64,000 nucleotides of DNA from Ridgeia piscesae (taxonomy: Eukaryota > Annelida > Polychaeta > Sabellida > Siboglinidae), in assembly GCA_025642075.2 (NCBI GenBank), contig JAODUO010000028.1:1241177-1305176 (forward strand), written 5' to 3'. Positions 23,730 to 36,060 of this stretch are shown piece by piece. The number at the start of each line of letters is the position of its first letter. Position 1 is the stretch's first letter. Both the position numbers and the translations under genes were made by a program. The notes under the pieces are model-generated. The model was not told the DNA's origin and searched no databases. It saw nothing but the letters and a program-made list of their open reading frames with translations.

Positions 23730-24535
23730 ATCGCGGAAACGCCGTTTCCCACCGAGCTGTCATGCGAATGTCAAGGCCGACGACTAAACCGCAGAGATAC
23801 ACCGACTGAATATCCGGCTCCACGACCTACGTAAGATATCATGACGCAAATTCTTTTTATGACCACGTCTAGATAAATAAATTACGTTCACTATAGTATA
23901 AGCCACCATTTCACACACGCACTAACGCACGCACTCATTTATACACACCCGCAATGCATGCACGCACGCACGTACTCACACATATGCACGTCGATATCGC
24001 TCGCATCCACTCAAATTATTATACTGGGGACAAGCAACGTGTACATATTGTCAAATATGTACACGTTGCCTGTCCCCCGTATAATACACATACGTTATCG
24101 CTCCAAAGGTTAACAACAGCTCTTCCCTGTCTTCCTATGCCATGATCCAATGACAGCTTACTTGTGCTGAAGCTATACGACTCAGCCCACCCAATATAAA
24201 AACATGATTCGCCCACAATAAGCATGTTTATAGGGCCCTTGATATAGATCTAGACTACGCCTACTCTCTCGTCAAGACGTCGCTCCGTGCAGACCTATCT
24301 AGTATTATGCAACTAAAAATTAAACCAAAATTAATTGTAAAATATGTGTAAATATTATGGTAATCTTAATTATAAACAAAAAGTGCATATAGCCACCTAT
24401 TGTTGTCATCAATATTTATCCCACAACGCATGCAATTACGCAACAATTAAAACATTGTGTTATTGTTACTAAAAATTATGGGTGTCGTAACGAAATAATC
24501 TGAGTAGGCTGCTGAACCGTTTATTGCCAAGTCAT
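23730..24535. other. VPS11 5' flank
   Basis: The region between the VPS11 start codon and the LTR element. It has a short CACG-rich run near 23920-23980, the hairpin at 24018-24085, and otherwise AT-rich sequence. The promoter of VPS11 must lie here, but no TATA box is placed. Confidence 0.5.
24018..24085. repeat. Hairpin with 32-bp arms upstream of VPS11
   Basis: The arms 24018-24049 and 24054-24085 are inverted copies with two mismatches around a 4-base loop. The core is CAACGTGTACATATT. It is about 290 bp upstream of the VPS11 start codon. Confidence 0.85.
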
Positions 24536-24540
24536 CTTAC

Positions 24541-24658
24541 TGTATCATAAAACAACACGTGTATCAACTTTTACCCTAGTCCACAGTGCCTTTAATTATT
24601 ACCTCAGTCTTGTATTACCGTAAAGTGCTGTATTTAACACCATGATAATCTCATTACA
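24541..24658 (-). repeat. 3' LTR of the Gypsy-type element
   Basis: 118 bp, TG...CA ends, nearly identical to the copy at 28221-28334 apart from a 4-bp ATTA insertion. The adjacent purine tract at about 24659-24673 (minus strand) is the expected polypurine primer, which fixes the orientation. Confidence 0.88.
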
Positions 24659-24849
24659 TCTTCCCTTCTTGCTTTAACTAAAGTACATTATAAGTTTTAT
24701 GCACATTAGTTCTGCACATTTCGATGTTATCTCACAAGTTCGCAAGTCTTCATTCACTGTTCTTAACTGTTCACTTTGTATCAGTCCAATTAAAGGCATG
24801 ATAATGTCCTGTTTGACTACTCCTGATTATCTACTTTATACGCAAAGAA

Positions 24850-25996
24850 ACTTGCATTGAGTACTTTAGTTCGGTGTTTACCAGGGAAGATATTAGTATA
24901 TTACCAGTACTTGAGACTAAGTTCGAAGGGAGAGAGTTTGACTATTTAGGACAACTAATTGTAACCCCAACAATGGTAGCTATGAAAATAAGACATATGA
25001 AGGATAATAAATCACCTGGAGTGGATGGGATTCCTCCCAAATTACTATTGGAAATTGTAGAACAAATCAGCATACCGCTTGCAACAGTGTTCAATTTGTC
25101 ATTAGAGGAGGGAATAGTTCCGTTAGAATGGAAAGAAGCAAACATTATACCATTATTTAAAAAAGGTTCGAGAAACAAGTCAGAGAACTATAGACCGGTG
25201 AGTTTAACATCGGTGATTTGCAAACTATTAGAAAGACTAATTAAAGATCACCTGGTTGATTTTCTTGTTAAAAATAAATTGATAAACCCATCTCAACATG
25301 GGTTTCTAAAAGCGAGGTCATGCTTAACAAATATGTTATGTTTTTGGAAGATGTCACAGAGTGGGTAGATGAGGGATCACCAGTAGATATAATCTATTTG
25401 GATTTAAAAAAGCCTTTGACAAAGTGCCACACCAAAGACTACTACTTAAACTAAAGGCCCATGGCATAGGAAATGGTATGATCAACTGGATAGAAAAATG
25501 GCTTATTGATAGAAGACAAAGAGTAGTAGTTGATGGGGAGGTTTCAAACTGGAAATCGGTTTTGAGTGGAGTACCGCAGGGATCAGTACTGGGACCTATT
25601 TTATTCTTAATATATATCAATGATTTGGATGATGACATAACAAGCAAGGTGTTGAAGTTTGCAGACGACACAAAAGTGTTTAGGAAAATGAAAAGTGATG
25701 CAGATAGACAGCATTTACAAGATGATCTTAATAAGTTGATAGAATGGTCTGAGAAGTGGCAAATGCTGTTTAATTTTGGAAAGTGTAAGTGCCTCCACAC
25801 AGGACATGGGAATGAAGATGCACAATATACAATGGGTGGTACTGTACTAAATACTACCTTAAAGGAAAAGGACTTAGGGTTAACTATTAGTGCTGACATG
25901 AAGGTATCAGAACCTCTCGATAAGCCAAATGGCTTCCTAGTCCACCTGCCATCTAGAGTTGAATCTCTAGGTGGCAATCTTGTTAAATCTTGTTAA
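24850..25996 (+). pseudogene. Non-LTR retrotransposon reverse transcriptase fragment (nested)
   Basis: The translated blocks SPGVDGIPPKLL, ENYRPVSLTSVICKLLERL, SQHGFLKARSC, SGVPQGSVLGPILFLIYIND and the catalytic FADDTK are a LINE reverse transcriptase of the jockey/CR1-like type. Frame breaks occur near 25345 and near 25410. Endonuclease and the 3' region are missing. It lies on the opposite strand inside the Gypsy-type element, so it inserted later. Confidence 0.88.
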
Positions 25997-26074
25997 AACT
26001 AGAAACCAGGGTAGACTGCCCTTTGTTTCGTCTAATGTTATATGAATGGGATTATTATGCCCATTGCTATCACT

Positions 26075-28220
26075 TTAGTCGTGTACATAACGACTCGGCA
26101 GCTTGATGATCCGGCCACTACGTGTAGTGCGCACATCACTCATTGTTGACACAGGCTGTGACTGGTCTGTGCATGAGTGGCTTGATTGTGCTGCCTCCGG
26201 AGTCACTGCTGACTGATTTGTTGAGGCTGTGGCTCTTCCCGACGGGTGATCTACACAAACCTCTTTCTCTCTGTCGTCGTCATCATCGTGTACTGGCACA
26301 AACCTCTCTTGTGTCTTTAGCAGATGACGTCTGTTTCTTCGTAAACGCTTACCCCTCTCAAGCTCCACTAGGTACGAGTTGGGTGCTACCCTTGCCAGTA
26401 CTTGCACTTTCTCACTCCACACACCATCACCTCTGACCCTGACTGTGTCAGTAGTCTCTAGTGGCTTGAGTTGATTGCTACCATGATCATAATAGTGCTT
26501 CTGTTTGATGTCTGGCAACTTGTGCAGTTCTTGCCAAAGAGCGTGAATAAGTTTGCTCCTATCTTCCGCCAAGGTTTCTCGGGTATTTCATGTTGTTCCA
26601 TTGGCTCTTTTGCCTGCTTGTAACTGTGTTTCTGACATGTACCGCATCGTCCTATGTGGTTTTCAATGTCGTTGTTGATGTTGGGCCAGTACATAACTTG
26701 TCTTGCTCTGGCCTGGCATTTTTCTATGCCTAGATGTCCTTCGTGAATCTTCTTCAGCATATCACCTTGTAGTGTTTTGGGTATGATAACTTTCGGTCCT
26801 TTCACCAACACCCCATCGATTTCAGTGATATCACCTCTGAAGTGGTAGTATGGTTTCAGTGATTGCGCATGATCACTTTCCCATCCGAAGTGCACTGCAT
26901 TCAGGACTTCTTTCAGTTCCTCAGCGTCCTTTGTGTGGGGGGGGGCAATCTTTTCCCACATTGGATCACTCACTTGTGCATTCTGTCTGATCATATCCAC
27001 GTGTGCTTTGATCTCCTCTTCTGTGTTACTTTTCTTTACACTTCTGTCAAATGCACGTGACAGAGTGTCGGCTACTATCAGGTATTTTCCCGGTTTGAAC
27101 TCGACTTTCAAGTCATACCTTCTCAATCGCAGCATCATTCGTTGTAGACGAGGCGTCAGATCGCACTTTTTGTGGAGTGAAACCAAGGGCTTGTGGTCGA
27201 TTTCTCCTATTACCGTAGCACCATACACATACTCATGGAACTTCTCACATGCAAAGACTAGCCCTAAAAGCTCCTTCTCAATTTGATTTGATAGTTCTTT
27301 TCTGCAGAGGTCATGGCACGCGAGATGAACGCAACTGGAAGCCAATTTCCATCGTGCTCCTGTAGAAGTACGGCTCCCAAGCCATCCTTTGAAGCATCAC
27401 TCGATATTTTGCTTCTTCTAGCTGGATCATAGAACTTCAGGAGTGGTTTCGTCGTGAAGAAGTCTTTTATGTCTTGCCATTCCTTTGCCTGTTCGACTTC
27501 CCACTGCCGTAGCAGTTGTCTCAGGGCTGTTGTCTTTACCGTCAAGTTCGGCACAAACTTGGCCATGTAGTTTACCATGCCAAGTGCTCTCTGTACTTCC
27601 TCTTTGGTCGTGGGTACTGGCATGTTGCAAATTCCAGCAACTTTGTACGGATCTGGCTTGATTCCCTGGTGTGTTAGCTTTTCTCATAAGTACGTCAATT
27701 CTGTGACACAAAATATGCACTTTTTCTCGTTCAGTTTGAGTTCAGAGCGTCTGACGGTGGCCAACGCCCTCTTAAGTCGAGCGTCGTGCTCTTCTCTTGT
27801 TCGTCCCCAGACGACTATGTCATCCATGAAGACTTTGACTCCTGTCTCGCTCTCGAACAGTAGCTGAATCTTGGCATGGAATATTTCTGGTGCGCAGTTG
27901 ATCCCTTATGGAAGTCTTTTGAAGGAGTATATCGGCCGAAAGGCGTAGCGACTGTACATAGCTGTGTACTCTCTTCGTCTAGCTGAATTTGGTAGAACCA
28001 TTGTGATGCGTCCATTTTGGTGAAATACCTTGCATCTGCCATCTCACTGAGGATTTCAGACCTGTGTGGCAGGTGGTAGTGTTCTCTTCTGATGTACTCA
28101 TTGAGGTCCATTGCATCTAGACACAGTCTCAGGTCACCGTTGGGCTTCTCCAGTATCACCAGTGGCAGCATCCAATCCGCTGGTCTTTCGGCTTTGACCA
28201 ACACCCCACTTCTGGTACCA
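26075..28220 (-). pseudogene. Broken Ty3/Gypsy pol (RT, RNase H, integrase ends)
   Basis: Order on the minus strand: partial reverse transcriptase (LEKPNGDLRLCLD, FTKMDASQWFYQIQLDE), RT connection and RNase H (EEVQRALGMVNYMAKF, SSDASKDGLGAVLLQEHDG, DHKPLVSLHKK), an integrase zinc region (HEGHLGIEKCQARAR ... CGTCQKH), then directly the C-terminal part that follows integrase. The catalytic integrase core is absent, with a junction near 26565. Several frame changes separate the blocks. It cannot encode an active polyprotein. Confidence 0.88.
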
Positions 28221-28334
28221 TGTATCATAAAACAACACGTGTATCAACTTTTACCCTAGTCCACAGTGCCTTTATTACCTCAGTCTTGTATTACCGTAAA
28301 GTGCTGTATTTAACACCATGATAATCTCATTACA
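28221..28334 (-). repeat. 5' LTR of the Gypsy-type element
   Basis: 114 bp, pairs with 24541-24658. It is followed outward by CTTAC, the same 5-bp target duplication as on the other side. Confidence 0.88.
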
Positions 28335-28339
28335 CTTAC

Positions 28340-30583
28340 TACGTATTTCTAGTTTTGTTCTGATTTAATTACGATTTATCGACGTTCTTCTTTATTAGAA
28401 TACAACAATAACTAGTTATAGTAAATTACTTTCGTCTTTGATTTGAAGAAGTATTTCCTGGCAAAACGTGATACCAATAGTAATTTGGATATAAAAACGT
28501 GTGTTTTAATTTTGTCCGAATATTATCGTTTTCGTGCATCGCGTTTCGCAAACTTGTTTGGGCAACTTTTTGCCAATTTTTTTTCCAGTTATCTCTCCGC
28601 GAGCCGACATATTTAATTTGCTTGACCACATTTAACTAACAAATGAAATTATGAAAAACACACAAAAAAATCGTACCGTATCGATCATTTGTGTGCAAAG
28701 CAGTAACTCAAACACAACAATTATGAAAACAAGCATATTTAAAACAAGCATAACTATACCAACTAATTGTTTTCTTTGAGAAAGAAACATGAAACAACAG
28801 CGACCGGTGGCACCTGATGTGCGTGTTTCCTATAACTTCGGCATGAACATTTTTATTTAAAAATACTCTAAACAAAATCTACACGAATAGGACGTAGAAC
28901 GTACAGGCTGATAACTCAGCACCTGGTCTGACACGATGGCCCGTGGGCCTGGACAGTGACTGTTTGATATCTCATTGGATATCGCCTCAGACTTAGGTTA
29001 CCGATGATTTAGGTGAATTAGCAGTTATACCCTATCATTACAGTTATCACAACCAATCTTGCCCATCTTCTACATATCATTAATTTTAGAACAATTCAAC
29101 TGCTTTTATATAGAATGCAAAGAAAACATATTGATCCAAAATTATTTTTATTACCTATGTAATCCCGGGCCACGGGGGCAACTGCTCCGTCTGGTTTTCC
29201 TAAACGGATTGATCGATCCATTGAGGACAGTCGGGGACGGGGTAGTACCCACTTTCGAGGCACTTCAAACACTCTGAGGTGTTAATCACCTCATCGAGGG
29301 GACAAACGCTTCCACTTTCAGCTTTTTATGTAAAAAAAATACATGAGTTGTCATACAATAATTATTAATTGCATTAACATTCCGAACTATAAGACAATTT
29401 ATGTTTATGCTATTTGGAGTATATTTCTTGCAAGTACAATATTAAAATATTCTACTTACAAAGCAGTTTTCATACACCCCATTATAATAAGACTTGGAAG
29501 ACAGTATGCGATTTTGATGAGAAGGTAAATCCAACGGTCGACAAATTAGTGTGCCAAGTAGTTCTGATAACATAAGAAATACGTTTTTTTTAGCAAATTT
29601 CATATGAAGAATAAGTGGCACGAAATCGAATTCAACATTCGTAATTTTAGTTAACCCTTTACTCGTCATCTTCGTTGGATGGCAAAGACCACCAAGAAAT
29701 TTGGATAGATAACATGAATTTTTATTTCATTTTTGCTCCCGTAGGAGCAGTCAAAAATTGCACATAGGACCATATTTCAGGTCCTCAGTGCGGGGTATTG
29801 GGTATAGTTTTCAACTAGCAATAACCACGCCTCGGATAAACCTCATTGGCTATGGTACTGCCACTGCGCAAAGCTACAGAGTAACGCCGACAGAAACAAG
29901 TTAGGGGTCTAGTACCAGTCAATTTTAAGGTGTATGTCTTCAAATATATATACATCCTTCCATTTGAATTATTTAATTAATAATACAAGTTATAATCACG
30001 TAATTTTAAGCAAAATGTTAACTGTAACATACATTTGACGTCATCATAATGGTTGAAAACATGTATTTTTAATCCACATTTCTTTGTTGTCCTGTCGGAC
30101 CAAGTCAACTCAAGTCTGAAGTTGTTTTTCGCGTTTCCCCGTGTAGGCAGCGAGCCTGTCGTATCAATTTCGGATATATCTGCAAGCTAGATTCCAATTG
30201 GTTGATATGCCTCTGCCGTTTTCTCTCAACCAATCACAATACGCCTTTTAACAATGCTGTTGACACCTCGAGTTATGTATCCCGGTGAACGCAAATATTT
30301 ATCGCAGCTACGTTCTGTTGTTATTAAACATATATCTTTGGACATACATGGATAGATACAGATCTGTGACACAATACTCAGGCGCGACCTGATTCTGCTA
30401 AGTTGCGGAAGTATCAACCTGCAATTAAACTGATTTCATTTGGAACCGGCTAGCGACGGCTCGCTCTCAACTTACGTAAGCCTAGGCGAAGCCGACTGTC
30501 CAGGGTCTGGCGTGTGTGTTGGATCACACCATACACGAGCGAGCAAACATACGATATATCGGACTCGTCAGTCTTACCACAAC
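28340..30583. other. Intergenic stretch and 5' region of FDFT1
   Basis: Apart from the CCAAT boxes I see no gene, transposon end or RNA gene. Reading frames are short and lack recognisable content. The 5' UTR start is not determined. Confidence 0.6.
30194..30234. promoter_or_regulatory. Two CCAAT boxes upstream of FDFT1
   Basis: CCAATTGG (a CCAAT read on both strands) at 30194-30201 and CCAAT at 30230-30234, about 350 bp before the start codon. Vertebrate FDFT1 is driven by SREBP with NF-Y at CCAAT. A loose sterol-element-like ATCACACCAT lies near 30524. The link is inference only. Confidence 0.3.
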
Positions 30584-33500
30584 ATGGGACTTCTTTCGTC
30601 TCTCGCACACCCAGAGGAGGTTGTAGCCTTGCTGAAGTTTAAGTTCGGCGGCTGCGAAACTGTCATGCCAAAATGTGATTTCGTAAGTATTCAACTTTTT
30701 GGGCGTGAGGGGGGGTGTGTCATTATTTAGCAGGGGTATCGACTTCCCATCCTAACAAATTGTTGGGGCCAACCAGCCATATAATATCCGAGATTGATTG
30801 GGTCCAACCTCCCAACCTCCTACCATCTTATGACTGAATTGTTTAGTGTACCTAACTGCAAACAATATGCAAATAACATCAATTTGAATGTTGTGTCATT
30901 ATATAGATCATATATTTATAATGTATATACATATAATTATATACTGACGAACAATATGTCATGTTGTGTTGACTCTCTAGAGCACGATGCCACCAACTAG
31001 AAGACGATGTTACGAGTTTTTGAAGATGACAAGTCGCAGCTTTGCTGCAGTAATACAAGCTCTTGAGGGTGACTTGAGGTAATTACATTGTATGCAGTTT
31101 GGGTAAAAGTGATGTCTTAACCTTCTACCAGATGCTGGCCACATTCAACTGACTTAACATTATTACCCGGCGGTAGCGAAAAATTATGACCGAAATGAAA
31201 TAAGGATGATAATATGTACAGTGAAAGTTAAAAACAAGAAATTGCTTAAAAGTCTAAATGAATACGGTGGCAATTTGAACCTTAAAGGCGTCAAATGTGT
31301 GGCCTATGCCCACTGATACAGCATTTAATAGGAGGTAGTTCTATTCCCTGATCAATGATTCAGGGGAAGGACTGTACCCTCAGTAGCTGGTTCCATATTT
31401 ACAATGACTAGCAGCTGGTCAACATGGCATGGTTGCTAGACATTACCTACCACAAGGCCTGCATCTGATATCAACAATATTGAGTTTTTATTGACTACTT
31501 AAACTCAGGAGCTCCCGCGTCATCCAGCAGTTAGCATGCCTGGTGCCTATCCAACTCCTGTTTACTAACTGTTGGAGATCTCGCTGGAGTGTGGAGATCT
31601 CGCTGGATTGCCTAGTGCTGGTTCATTTTGCATTATATTGCATTACAGTCATTCCCACCTAATTTGTGACATTGCTATCAATTTACATTCCCCACATCTA
31701 CCCACACATGTTGATTGGTACTTTATGAATATAAATAGCCATGCCTGTATGTGTGTGTGTCCAGAGACGCTGTGTGCATCTTCTACCTGGTGCTACGAGC
31801 ACTGGACACAGTGGAGGATGACATGACCATCCCCATCGACGTCAAAGTACCAATGCTGAAGGCCTTCTACACCCACCTGCGTGAGTCTGACTGGCGCTTC
31901 ATGGAGAGCAACGAGAAGGACAAGATGGTTCTCGAAGAGTTCCCTGTGGTCAGTTCTGCTTCGCATTGCAGTGTGGGATACACACCATTTGGCAGTGATC
32001 GCTCTTACTCTTACTCTTAGCTACTATTTCCATCGTGAATGAATCACCAGTCTGAAGCAGTAATCTTCCATTCTCCACCGTTCATACATGCCCTTTCCAG
32101 ATACCACTTTACACTGTCTCTCTCCAAGGTGGTTTGGTCTTCCCCCTCTTCTAAAACAATCTTGTTTTCCAGGCTCTTTTGCCAATCTATCTCCACTTAT
32201 CCCATGTATCCTATCATACGAGTCCTCTCATCACATCGCAATCTGCTCCCAACTACTTTCTTGTCATGTGTTTTATGATGAAAGTTTATTCTCTTCATTG
32301 TGTTTTGTCACTTTGCATATCAGTATCCAGGGGCATGAAATATGGCTGGATGTGTTAATTAATTTTTTATGAACTTTTTGATTTATTATCATATCATCTA
32401 TAATAACATGTACTGGAATACATATGGATATTTTAATGATAACAAAATTAATACATTTTAATAATAGGTGTAGATAATAATTTTAAATATATAGCTGAAT
32501 TGACTTGGCTTCTCCCAGTTGATTATCTAGAAGAGTAAGCATTGTTTGGTGTTACAGATTGCAACAGAGTTCCAGGCTCTGGCACCCATTTACCAGACGG
32601 TCATCTCTGACATCTGTCAGCAGATGGGAGAGGGAATGACCATCTACCTTGACCAGTCGCCAGACTCCATGGATGACTGGAATGAGGTAAGAAAACCCAT
32701 CCGCTGCCAAAGTTGGGAAATATCCTCACCTTATGTCAATCAGACGGTTATAATCAATGATTCTTAGTTAACTTTATAAAGAAGTTTATACGTGGGCTCA
32801 CACTTTTTAAAAAATTTAGTCCTATTCTCGACAAAGACTTTGATTAACTTTTGTCGTGTATTTATAGATTTTTTTTCATTGTGTGACGGGTCTGGTTGTC
32901 ACTCTATGTACTTGTGTCTGTAGTACTGTCATTAAGTGGCGGGTCTGGTTGACACTCTATGTACTTGTGTCTGTAGTACTGTCATTATGTGGCGGGTCTG
33001 GTTGACACTCTATGTACTTTTGTCTGTAGTACTGTCATTATGTGACGGGTTTGGTTGACACTCTATGTACTTTTGTCTGTAGTACTGTCATTATGTGGCG
33101 GGTCTGGTTGGCATCGGCCTGTCTCGACTCTTCTCGGCGTCTGCCATGGAGGACACAGTGGTGGGCGAGGACACGCGACTGGCCAATTCCATGGGCCTGT
33201 TCCTGCAGAAGACAAACATCATCCGTGACTTCCTGGAGGATGTTCTCCAGGAGAGGGAGTTCTGGCCCAAGGAGGTAGGGAGAGACACACCCCAATGCGT
33301 GGGTGTTTTGGGGTGCTATTTTTTTTTTTTAAGGTGTCCCCCGTGGCCCTGGCAGTGACCATAACTTTTGTTTTCTTAGGGCCACAGGATGGATTAGCAC
33401 CTGACAGTGACAGTGACCATAGGTCAATATCCCCTTTTTAGTCAAACTCAATGCTAGCACCAAGCTATTCTGGTCTCCAGGCTGTCTTTCAAGTTGAGCT

Positions 33501-35606
33501 GTCACACTTCCTCACAAGATTCTAACATTACCTATCTCTTCTGAGGGCAACATATGCATTTTATTATGGACCTCCTGGCATAACTTAACAAAACAACACG
33601 TTATGCCTTTTTCCTCTGTGGATAGAGGTTTCTGAGTCAGTTGTCGCTGTGGTGTAGTTAGCAATATCAAGACTCCCTAGCACTGGTCTGCCTGTCGTCG
33701 TATGAGCAAAACAGTAATTATGCCTATAAACTAGATGTCTCAATCTACGATTTGCTTTTCATTTACCTATAATAGTAATATATACTGAAAATTAAAAGTA
33801 TTTGAAAAAGTATTTGAAATACTTTCCAGTGTATTTATATTTAAATACTTTTGCATTTAAAAATATTTGTAATTGTATCCCTCATTTCAATGTATTTAGC
33901 CCATGTCTGCTCCTTGGGCTAGCTATTTTGTGTAACCCCTTCAGAATTAATAACTCGGTGAATCCTTCAATGGCATTATTCCGGCGCCGTTAATTTATCC
34001 TGTTAACAATTTTGTTGTTTTAGCCAACCGAGGACAAGCTCGAAACTTAAGTCATGTCAATAATTTTTTTCTAATTGATTACAGATAAACATTCGTCGGA
34101 AACCGTTCGGTAACTTCGTCTGTCCATGTATGTTTGAGATCATTGTGTGCATGCATTCACTGCTGTGTCATTGTGTCACAGGCATGGGGCAAGTACGGCA
34201 AGAAAATGCTGGAGCTGTCTCGCCCTGAGAAACGGGGTGACGCTGTCGCCTGTCTCAACGAGCTCATCACCAACGCCCTCCATCACATTCCTGACGTGCT
34301 CACCTACATGTCCCGCCTCCGCAACCAAAGCATCTTCAACTTTTGCGCCATCCCTCAGGTGTGTAGTCTCACTTAGCCCTTACCGATTGTTGCTAAGATT
34401 CGCCAAGAATTCGCCAAGAAGACCGTCCAGGGGTAGAAATAACTAAAACAATTCTGGTAGTCAGCAGGACTACTTAGTTGGGAAATCTGGTAGTCCTTAG
34501 ATATACGTCGTAGTCATATGGCCCAGATTTAAGCAAAATAGCATGACAAACACAAAATTAGAAAAGTATTCCCAAATTTTGTGGTAGTCCATTGGACTTC
34601 TGCTGTCATCATCTTTGGTAGTCCGACCTAGTTTCTGGTAGTCCTCGGACTACCACTATTTCGACCCCTGGCTGTCTAGTGTTAGCCGGCATCTGATTGT
34701 TATCTGTATAAAGTGCTGCCACCTCACAAAGCTTCTAGGCTAATCCTGCCATAATTCCTTCTTCATAAACACTGTAAATTTGTATTTCTGTTGATTTTTG
34801 TGTGCGTATAAGTTTAATTTTGAATATTTTTTCTAATATAGTATTTTCTGATAAAAAGGGTATCCTTATTTAATTTCTTATTTCAAATTCGGCCTGAGAA
34901 CCAAGCAGCGTCTCTTAGTCTCTCTACCCTATTCTGGGGTAAGGTTGCCTTGGTGGTTATGGCGACAGAGCATAAATCTACCAGGCAGAGTTGAGGGGCT
35001 GAGAAGTGCTGCCACCTCACAGAGCCTGGTTAACCGAGGCTATCAGGTGTGTTGGCCAGCGAGTGTGGTGGTTTGTAAATGCTATGCCGGGTCACCTTGT
35101 TGTTAATGTCCCTTGATACTGTGCAAATGTGACCCGAATACTGAGGTGACTATATAGGCAGGGCTAATTTCCTTCACTTTACTGTTAAAGACACAATTTG
35201 AGACAGTTTTATGGTGACCTTAATTGTGAGGTGGCTGTATTATTGAGGTGAACTTATAAGAAGGTTTTACTATGTAAATCTGCACCTTATTTTTGACAGA
35301 ATGACACCCATGTGAAAGAATATCTATTTCCTGTAATTTTCCACTGCTTGTAGCTGCCCTGAAAATAAGAATTCAAGGATCTGTTCATTATGACATTGTT
35401 TATTAATTAAAAATATATGTAATTATGTTTAGAAAGATGAAACCATAAGTTGCTTTTCTAGATGAATCATCAGTGTTGTATAGGGTTATAATAATACAAT
35501 TTATTCTAGCGCTGATTCCCACATAGTGGATCAAATCGCTGTACAAGCAATTCCATAATTTTTTATTATTAAATAGAATAACTACATAACTTATTCAAAA
35601 TTAATG

Positions 35607-35643
<37 letters not shown>

Positions 35644-36028
35644 ACTCGTTTTAAAATGTACAATACTAAAACAAATTGAAAATTATATAAATCAGTATCA
35701 AAACGAATCATTATACAGGTGATGGCCGTGGCAACCCTGGAGCGTTGCTATAACAACCCAGCAGTGTTCGCAGGAGTTGTGAAGATCAGAAAGGGTGAAG
35801 CTGTGAAGATGATGATGGAGGCGACAACGATGGACTCGGTCAAGGCCATCTTCTCACACTTCACAACCCATGTGAGTGCACAATCACAGCTCCCACTGGA
35901 CACTGTTTGATCATATTTATCACAACGTTTTTAAATAGACAATTTATCATTTTAAAAGACATGTTAGAGATATTTATTTATTTATTAGATCAAAATAATA
36001 ATTTTAAATTTATCATTTTAAAGAACAT

Positions 36029-36060
<32 letters not shown>

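Larger units (their letters stand above)
24541..28334 (-). mobile_element. Gypsy-type LTR retrotransposon, dead, with nested LINE
   Basis: Direct repeats at 24541-24658 and 28221-28334 start TG and end CA, differ by a 4-bp indel, and are flanked by the same 5-bp duplication CTTAC (24536-24540 and 28335-28339). On the minus strand a TGG-starting primer-binding-like site follows the right LTR, and a purine tract (AAGAAGGGAAGA) precedes the left LTR. Between them lie pol fragments in Ty3/Gypsy order. Gag, protease and the start of reverse transcriptase are missing: the LTR and binding site run straight into mid-RT. A plus-strand LINE fragment is inserted near the 3' end. Confidence 0.9.

Noticed and set aside
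26143..27286. Plus-strand ORFs across the LTR element
   Set aside because: Shadows of the minus-strand pol frames, which carry the recognisable motifs.
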